Source of the DNA: Isoetes taiwanensis
Lineage: Eukaryota; Streptophyta; Lycopodiopsida; Isoetales; Isoetaceae
Assembly: GCA_021234155.1 (NCBI GenBank)
Contig: JAJEKV010000005.1
Location: 17,034,089-17,098,088, forward strand
Direction: 5' to 3'
Length of the DNA stretch: 64,000 bases
Below are positions 56,846-64,000 of the stretch, in pieces; the stretch's first letter is position 1, and every line of letters begins with the position of its first letter. Under the pieces are notes generated by a model, which saw only the letters and a program-made list of their open reading frames with translations, ran no database searches and was not told the origin of the DNA. The position numbers and the translations under genes were made by a program.

Positions 56846-57120
56846 TTATTTTAATTGTCTTGTCTGTGGCATCATTTGACTAATTTGAATCTGTCTTTTG
56901 CAGTCCTTATACCGACCAGATAATACATGCTCGAAAGCAATGGAAGAACCCGTCCATTGAAGAAAGGAGGTGAAAAAATTGTGGTGACATCGGTTGGATA
57001 GCTCAAGCACCTCCTCGTATAGACTTCTATCGTTTTCAAGTTGTTCCCGTGGCTTGGAACAGGTCAGATAGTCACACATTGTTCCTATTGTCCCTTCTTC
57101 CACTATAAAATAAATTGTAA
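56846..57120 (-). pseudogene. Possible receptor-like kinase fragment
   Basis: The minus frame reads CSKPREQLENDRSLYEEVLE, LSNRCHHNFFTSFL and SIAFEHVLSGRYKD. Spacing resembles the RLK helix-C to hinge segment (EF..EVELLSR.HH.NLV.LLG ... LVYE..PNG.L.D), with many substitutions and loss of key residues. It ends within 35 bp of element B's right end. It could be chance resemblance. Confidence 0.3.
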
Positions 57121-57477
57121 TGATATTATCTATGAATAATAATTCAATGAATACTAGCACTTTGTTTAGAGAAAGTAAAACTATTTCATTGATTTTAGAT
57201 GTCTTTTCTAATTTCTCGACTCGTCATCCAAGTAATAGAGGCCAGCCTTATTCCTTGAGCTTTTTATTCACACAAGAAATAAGTCTTCTTTTCAGACAAT
57301 AATGGAGCCTAAAACAATTCGCACATCCTTTTGGATTGAAAATAACAGGGTTCCAAAAAAAAACTGGAAAACTTATATGATCCACTTTAATAAATGTAGA
57401 AGTCTGTTTTTTAAACTGAGCTCACACCATGTATTAACTATCATGAGATCATCGAAATCAATATGACATTAGAAGCA

Positions 57478-57518
57478 ATTATTATTATTGTTATTGTTAT
57501 TGTTATTGTTATTATTAG
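57478..57518. repeat. (ATT/GTT)n microsatellite
   Basis: ATTATTATTG then four TTATTG units and ATTATTAG. Confidence 0.9.
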
Positions 57519-57731
57519 CATAGTTTTCTAGCTAATGCGTCTTAAGAAAGCCTGGCAAGAAATGAAACACTACTTGTCCTATAGTCCCCACCGTGGTCGC
57601 TTCTCACCACTTTAGTGGGCTAATATGATTGAAGAGGTTGAAGAGGCTGATGCACCACGTCAGGTTGAGAATATTGTCATTGCCGCTCTGGAGGCACCTG
57701 TGGGGGCCCCCTGCTTTTCTGCCATTGCCGC

Positions 57732-58340
57732 ATGCGGTTAGTTTCATGGAATGTTCAGGGGGTGGCCTCTTCCTCCCTTAAGAGGAACCAGATATCGTTT
57801 TATCTGTCTAAGTTGGATGTCCAATTCCTACAAGAACACAGATGTCGCAAGGGGGATACAACAAAGCTTGTGGATATGATAGATTGGCTCGCTTTTGCCA
57901 CTGGGCTTTTCTCTTGTGGCAGGACCACGAAACCCAGTATAGTCTTCTAAATATTTATGTTCATAACAGGCATCAAAGAGCATTATGGACATCTTTGCGG
58001 GCCAAGATGGTTAGTATGAGTAAGGAGATTTCATGGATTCTTGTCAGAGACTTCAATCTGGTCGAAATAGAAGAGGATCGCCAAGGAGCCACGTTTACTA
58101 TTATTAATGCGGATTTGAGCATCGCCAATGGCATGGCATCGTCTTTTATCGATTGTAACTATTGGAGTTAGATGGTGAAGGTGCCTTCACTAGGTGCAAT
58201 GGTCAGATTGTTGGGGATCTTGCAAGCTCTCGACTGGATAGGGCTTACTGGAATGCGAATGCAATTTTAGCATTCCAGGTCTTTTTCGATTTTGCCTTAG
58301 AGACAACTCTGTTTCAGATCATCATTCACAATTCCTCTTA
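57732..58340 (+). pseudogene. LINE-3 endonuclease domain, broken
   Basis: MRLVSWNVQGVASSSLKRNQ is the classic L1 endonuclease start, with LDVQFLQEHRC carrying the catalytic Glu (57800-57845). ILVRDFNLVEIEEDRQG (about 58035) is the GDFN block with Gly changed to Arg. VSDHHSQFLL (about 58310) is the SDH motif. Stops lie between them. Confidence 0.8.
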
Positions 58341-59049
58341 GATGAACCTCTATTGTAATGCCACCTGGGACAGATGTGTTTTCGTCTGAACATAAAATTC
58401 TTGAAAGACGTAGCCGTCCAAGAAGCTTGCAAGATTATTTGGACAGATGCCTTTAGCCGACGTCATGGGATGGCCGGCATAATGGATGCACTCACAGCAG
58501 TCAAATCTTTTGTGAAACAGTGGGGCTGATAGTCCATAGCAGTAGATCATGCTTTATTAGATACATTGTATCAGGACCTCCTTCGCCCTTAGCAGGGTCT
58601 TCTCCCAGGCATTCACGAGTGTCATATAGTAGCACAAATTCAAGCTTTAGAAGAGGAACAGATGCAATAGGCAAAGACCAAAGCAAATTATAGTGGTTCC
58701 GTGATGAAAACTGTTATACGGGCTTTCTTTCACATAGCTAAGCAGCGTCGCATGAAGTCAGCATGTCTTCCTTGCGTCTGTCAGATGACTCTGTATTCTT
58801 GCAGCCAACAAAGCTCAAGCATCATCTGCATGACCACTTTCAAGCATTTTTTGCTAAGAAACATCTGCCCTTTTAGTCAGAAATGTGAGACGCAGTCCTA
58901 TGTAGGATATCTCCCATCATTTCTGAAGGGCAATGTCTATCAGTAGAGGCTGCTATAATTGTTGTTGATCTGAGTTCAACAGTATTTGTACTTAAAAAGC
59001 ATATAAAATTACAAAAAAAAAAACCATGTTATAATGATTGATATACGGG

Positions 59050-61030
59050 GGAAGTGCATAGGGTTGGATGGTATGCCAATTGAGTTCTTTCAAGAATATT
59101 AGGAGTGGTTGGAGCTAGATGTATTTGATGCTTTTTGTGTATCTGAGTGCCATTTCATTGATCCCCAAGAACAAAGATCCCAGACTATTTGCAAAGAGGG
59201 TGAAGGGTTTTGGTAGTTTTTACAACTTCGTCATTCTTGATAATGTGGCTGCTGCATATAAGGGGATCTATTAGGCATGTTGGCGAAATCATCTTGGTGT
59301 ATTTTAATATTGGTTTCACAAAAGTATATGACAATGTCAGTTGGGAGTACATACGCTTGTGTATGCTCATATTGGGATTCGGACAGCAATTCACATCAGA
59401 CATCATGAGTTACATCTCTCTTCCCGAGCTGCTGTTCTTTTTCATGGTGAGCCATCATCAGTCTTCTCGCTTGGTCGAGGTATTCGTCAGGGATGCCCTT
59501 TATCACCACTCCTTTTCACAATTGTCATGGAGACGCTATCGCAGGTATTTGTTGTTGCATCAGCGGAGGGGATCCTTCAAATTCTCGCTATGAAGGATGT
59601 TACATAGAAAACTTGCAATCAATATGCTGCTGAAACGTTTCTCTTTCTCGTTGCTGACTCTGAGAACCTTGAAGCTTCAAAACTGCTCTTAGATACATTC
59701 TCTTTGGCTTCCGGCGTATTGGTGGGTTGGCAAAAGTACACGAACTTATGGATATTGGACACTCTGATTCCGGCATGTCTTCCTGATTATCTATGGAAGC
59801 TTCTTGCTCATGGACAGGCCATAAAACTCCTTGGAATTCCTGTTGGCATTCATGTCAGTGCAGGAGCAGCATGGGCAGAAATTATTAAGGATTTGGAGAA
59901 ATACCTATTCTGGTCAACTGCAAAGTTATCCCTCGTTGGTCGCATTACAGTTGATAAATCAGTGCTCAGCATCACCCATCTTGTTTCTAGTCCCACAGGT
60001 TAATGGACGGGAGCTCATTATAATAGTCCAAAATTTCATATGGGCTGTCACAAAGAAGGGTACAGTGGTTAAGGTTGCTTGGCCTAAATGCATCCTCCCT
60101 AAATGGGCAGGTGGTGTGGGTATGATGGATTTCTTATTGCAGAGTAAGGTCATCATCTCAAAATTGATTTGGAGGCTCCTCGATGGTGAAGATGACTCTC
60201 CTGGCCTTTGCCTTCTCAAACAATCTCTCGGTCATTGTGCTCCTCTAGGCAAGAAGGCAGTCAAACCAATTCTTCTCTGAGCTCTATTTCACCCTCTTGA
60301 GCCTTTTTCAAATGCATCTCCCTTTCTTCAAGGATTATTAGCAGCATGGGATGCAGTCAGACATCTATTTTGGCCATGTCCATCTATGCATGCTCTCCTA
60401 GATATTCTATGGTGGTGTGCCATCAGACCCTTTACCACCTCCACTCGCTGCAATCAGTTCATCCCCTTACACAGAGACGGTGGGCCCTAGCAGGTGTCGT
60501 CTCAAATTGAAGCAGGGTATGAAGGTGGTCGCCTCTTGTCATGGCTGGCGTTTTACGCAAAATTCTTACTCTTACGTTGGGATGTAAATGTATAAAAGAA
60601 GGTGGCTGAGAACTTGCCTCTCATAGTAGAAGTTGGTGCCATGGAAAGGGTGCCATGGGGTTGTTACGAGGACATTCACAAAGGCAAGTACTTTGTCCGC
60701 TCTATACACCATCTGATCTTAGCTCTATATCCCCTCCCATTGCCAAATGGATGGCAATTACAGAAAACCCATGCAAGCTCGCACATGGCACTAGATTTAG
60801 GATAAGTTGCTCCATTCTAAAGTTTCTGAACTTTGGTGGCAAGTCTTATATAGGTGTTTGCGTGTAAACACCATGCAACATCACTATGATCCTCGCAACT
60901 CTAGAGTATGTCTGCTTTGCATTTCAGATGTCGAAACACTTATCGCCGCTTTTCTTGTCCAGAAGTTCAACCAGCATGGTCCTGGCTTGAAGCATTATTT
61001 AATAGTACACTGGATTGCAAATCTGTTCTC
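59050..61030 (+). pseudogene. LINE-3 reverse transcriptase and zf-RVT, broken
   Basis: GFTKVYDNVSWEYIRLCMLI (59310) is the F-x-K-AYD-x-VxW block; GRGIRQGCPLSPLLF (59473-59517) follows in another frame; NQYAAETFLFL (about 59615) stands where YADD(T) belongs, so the catalytic Asp pair is lost; IKLLGIPVG follows at 59821. At 60815-60990 SELWWQVLYRCLRVNT and SRVCLLCISDVETL form the zf-RVT finger. The C-terminal His/Cys of the finger is degraded. Confidence 0.8.
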
Positions 61031-61364
61031 CTAGCATCCTAATCAGGTGCATAGGCCTTACTAGCAAGTCAGTTGACGACTTATTTGCAGATGACAAGAA
61101 GACTCGAACCTCTAAATCCTCCTTTGTTTCTTTATCCAATCCATTAGCAGCCTTCGTTGCATGCTTATAATCTTTTCTTGTACACTCGAGGCATTAAATC
61201 CAGCTTTGAACATTATTTTCTTGTCAAGTGCTACTAATTCCTTCATATATGACATTTTCTTACGTGTCGATAATTTTGTAAGCATAAGACTATCTTATGT
61301 ACAAAATGGGCTTTTGGAGGCAATCAATATGGAAGAATTGGAGCAAAGAAACTAAAGGGAAAAG

Positions 61365-62885
61365 ATGAAGAGGACAAGAGAGCGGAAGACTCTAAAAATG
61401 AGCAAACAAAAAAAGAGGAGAAAAGAAGAGAAGAATGCTCTGATGCAGGAGTCCATAGCTAATGCTATTCAAGTGAGTAAACAAAATATTGTGTATAATC
61501 TAGTATTCTCATTCAAAAGACAAGTTTGTCAAATAGATTTGGAAGAGAAAAAAGAAGTGCTAAATGATTTCCTCAAGCACAAAAAATGAGGGATGTCACT
61601 GCTGATCACTTGAAGGATTCAAAAGTCAAAAGCCATATGATCAAGAGCATTAGAGAATCCATTCGGACTATAAAAGGATCTAATCGTTTAAATTCTATGG
61701 TTGCAAGAAGAAGCGCACTTTCCATGTCTATTGGGAAGGAGAGTTTAAATCAAGCTATTATCAAAAGAAGTCTGGGAAAAGTTTTGGGAGTCTACCCTAG
61801 ATGTATTGCAGCAGCCATGGAAAAATGTAAAGAAGTGGAGTTTAGTAAAGAAGGATGGGACATTTTTAGAAGGTCGGGGTGTTTTGATTCATTTGATATA
61901 TATGTTGAGCTGGTTCAAAGCTTTTAGGATACAAATACAAGAGTCTCTCTAATGTAAAGGATGCAAAGTTTAGAAGGCCCGGAAAGAAATGTGGAGGAAT
62001 GTGCAACACATTACACGGAGGATGTGCAAATTATCTTTTCTTGAAGTATTAAATGAAAAGTAAAATGATTAGAGTTTTGGTGATATGAGCATTAGTTATA
62101 GATGTAGTTGTTGTTGCAGCTTATGTATATGTAGTTGGTATTGCAACAAATGTTGCAAGTATAGTTATTAATATCTAACTTAAACATTTCCAGCTGCAAT
62201 TAGTGGTCATCTGAGATTCAACTTAGGTAGCGAGACTCGGTTGTTGTTGCAGCTAGTGTTCGAGCTATTTTTATCCATTAAATAGTTACAGTTGTAGTTT
62301 GTATTGCAGATTCAAGTTACGTAGTTAGACTATAGTTGGTGTTGCAGCTAGTGTTTAAGTTATGTCAATGGTTGCGGATGCAAGTATTTTAATTCTGATT
62401 TGTAGTTGGTGTTATTTGGTTTATGGCCATTAGTCACATAAGTTAGTTTGTAGTTTGTGTTGCTCTTGTCATAGTGAGTTATAGTAGCAGTTTAAAGTTG
62501 CAGTTAGAGATGAGTTACATGTTCTTGTATAGTTATTATTTCATATGTTACTCACATATTTTATTATTATAATTTGCAACCATAGATGTTCATTAAATTC
62601 AAAAAGCAGTATCCACAAATTACAGTTGACCAAAGATCATTTGAGAAGCTAAAACCATGGTATGTAATGACATTTAAAACAATTCAATTCATGTTGTTCC
62701 ATTCATCATGTGAAACTGCAAATGCTCTTCGATGGCTTAAATTCATTCTGGAACATGCACGCAGAACCTTGCAATTATGCATGTGAGCTATGCCGATCTA
62801 CAAGCCAAATTTGTGCTGCCAAGACTATAAAGTATAAGTCGACCATTTAGCTCTGGCAATCCATACTTTGTCCTAAAGAATCTTC
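61365..62885 (+). pseudogene. Element C: truncated third copy of the A/B transposase
   Basis: Plus strand. A basic region KRTRERKTLKMSKQKKRRKE (61368), then EEKKEVLNDFLKHKK, then VKSHMIKSIRESIRTIKGSN, ARRSALSMSIGKESL and LGKVLGVYPRCIAAAMEK (61620-61825), aligning with the same blocks of element B (IRDSIQIMKQS, KKSCLAMAIGNE, MGKVLDVHPRNLTAAK). DTNTRVSL (61930) and ERNVEECATHYTEDVQ (61985) end exon 1. A 540-bp intron rich in GTTGCAG ends ACCATAG|AT at 62585. Exon 2: FKKQYPQITVDQRSFEKLKP then ACELC and LWQSILCPKES, like B. It stops at about 62885 next to the BED gene, before DFAENY. No terminal repeats were found, so the rest was lost. A stop and a frame shift separate the exon 1 pieces. Confidence 0.7.
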
Positions 62886-62898
62886 CAACACCTTCATC

Positions 62899-63300
62899 CT
62901 ATTCTTCTTGCTCGTCTCCAACAGTTCCTCTTCCGTACCTACTTTGCACCCTTCTTGCATTTGTGTCCTTCTGTCGTCGAATGGCTTGAACTCGTCCTAG
63001 CCTTTTAAATGCATCCTTACGAAGTTCCTTTGGGGCCTGACATGGTGCTATGCCGTCAGTTTTGTCTCCTTTCTGTGCTCCTCCCATAGTGTGGGCGCGG
63101 ATTCGAGCAGCACTTCCATTCCTTGAGACATGTCCACAGAACTTACATGCCCATTGTCCATCATCCAACTTATCCATGTACTCCCACTCAATCCTTGGTT
63201 TTCTACCTCCTCCACGTGCCTCCTTGGCTTCGGCGAGCTTATTGCTAGCTCGAGTTACCCCTACTGCATGAGAAGTAGAGGCACCACCCGCATCTTCCAC
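62899..63300 (-). pseudogene. BED-type zinc finger protein, N-terminal part of a hAT transposase
   Basis: From ATG at 63300: a Ser/Thr/Ala leader, KPRIEWEYMDKLDDGQWACK, then CKFCGHVSRNGSAARIRAHT with GIAPC. The Trp before C-x2-C, the GSAARIR and the following H and C match the BED finger that binds hAT terminal sequences. The frame ends at 62899 after a Gln/Arg/Lys-rich stretch, with no catalytic domain, so it is either 3'-truncated or the first exon. It abuts the end of element C. Confidence 0.7.
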
Positions 63301-63329
63301 GTCAGTACTTCTGTCCTGTCAACTAGGGG

Positions 63330-63630
63330 GTAGAGTGTATAAGCAAAGGAGCAGCTCATTCACATATGTCTTACTGCCCTCAATCGAAGTTACTGAAGAA
63401 TGAACTAGTGATATCCTTGGGCCACTACAACTAGCAAGGGAGAAACGTCACTTTGATAAGTATTGGCGTTAGTTCATACTCATAAGATGTAGTCAATCAA
63501 AGGCTAGCGTGCATAAGCAAAGGAGCAGCTCACTTGCATATGTCACACTACCCTCGATGGAAGCTACTAATTGAATGACTAGTGATCTAGAGCCACTACA
63601 ACTAGCAGAAGTACTGACATTAAGCTCACG
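63330..63630. repeat. Two direct repeats of ~130 bp
   Basis: AAGCAAAGGAGCAGCTCA occurs at 63342 and 63513, followed in both by CATATGTC, ACTACCCTC-like sequence, GACTAGTGAT and GCCACTACAACTAGCA. Spacing 171 bp. Similarity is high but not perfect. Confidence 0.85.
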
Positions 63631-63639
63631 TACTCAATG

Positions 63640-64000
63640 ATGGCATCAAAGGAAGACCATTTCCACGAGTTGTTCAGTAGTCAATGCTTTGAGACAAGGA
63701 TATCAACCCGAATAAAATTATTATATAGTAAATTCCATAGTGCGACAGTGTACCTGAATGCTCACACATAGAATTTACATGCTGCCACATCCTGCTCATC
63801 TCACGTCCATAAAATGACTGAAAAACTAGAACGCATCCGCAAACACTCCATTGAGCATCCGGCTTGTAAAATTTGCATTCAACCGTGCGGCCGCACAATG
63901 CCAAAGTTCAAGGCTAGTTGTGCGGCCATGTTGTGATAAAACACGTCCGTAGTAGTTTCAACGCGGCCTTAAAAAGAAACATCGCAGCAAAGGTGATCTC
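63640..64000. other. No gene recognised
   Basis: One 76-residue minus frame (63904-63674) has no motif. Nothing else is supported to the window end. Confidence 0.45.

Larger units (their letters stand above)
57700..61035 (+). mobile_element. LINE-3: plant L1-type retrotransposon, decayed
   Basis: ORF2 parts in order: endonuclease (57732-58340), linker, RT (about 59050-60000), post-RT region with the plant L1 signature FIWAVTKKGTVVKVAWPKCI then GGVGMMDF (60030-60130), and zf-RVT (60815-60990). No ORF1 or clear 5' UTR is seen, and no long poly-A marks the 3' end, so the boundaries are approximate. Many stops and frame changes. It separates element B from element C. Confidence 0.8.

Overview
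The window looks like repeat-rich nuclear DNA of a land plant. It holds a Copia retrotransposon with a tRNA-iMet-type primer site, a plant-type L1 LINE with a zf-RVT finger, hAT remnants, Helitrons, an HRD3/SEL1L-like ERAD gene fragment, plant-type kinase fragments and AAACCCTAA (telobox) plus TATA promoters. A seed-free plant such as a fern is possible, but the sequence alone does not settle this. I see no intact host gene. Almost everything is mobile DNA, much of it nested.

Layout. 1-4161: unclassified repeats ending in a 52-bp palindrome. 4150-10747: two related LINEs with a shared 3' UTR and different pentanucleotide tails; the second is preceded by seven pyrimidine-rich monomers. 11257-17888: a minus-strand Helitron (3' end clear, 5' end tentative) carrying a broken HRD3-like gene. 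18131-24550: a hAT-like transposase gene split by a complete 5.55-kb transposon, here called element A (TIRs, 3-bp TSD, two convergent genes). 25190-30676: three minus-strand units, each with TATA and telobox, among 64-bp inverted repeats; the middle one encodes a divergent histone H3 fold behind a Lys/Glu-rich region. 31420-56812: element B, a 25.4-kb second member of the A family, containing an accessory gene, a broken FCP1/NIF-like phosphatase, a possible Ulp1-like protease, a Copia element (37563-43653) and an 8.3-kb Helitron (45775-54084) that sits inside B's transposase gene and carries a kinase fragment. 56846-61035: a kinase scrap and a third LINE. 61365-62885: element C, a truncated third copy of the A/B transposase. 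62899-63300: a BED zinc finger of hAT type. Then unassigned repeats.

The main discovery is the A/B/C family. Its transposase has a basic N-terminus, then F-x3-HPN...LKP, DFAENY, ISDD+xHDT, SDGxxxQFK and S(H/N)(G/E)KGEHDG motifs, and a Cys-rich C-terminus, with an intron at the same place in all three copies. A and B also share a convergent accessory gene with a coiled coil followed by a RING-like zinc cluster. A is inserted in a hAT gene and B has served as target for a Copia and a Helitron, so order of insertion can be read. I cannot assign the family to a named superfamily from sequence alone.
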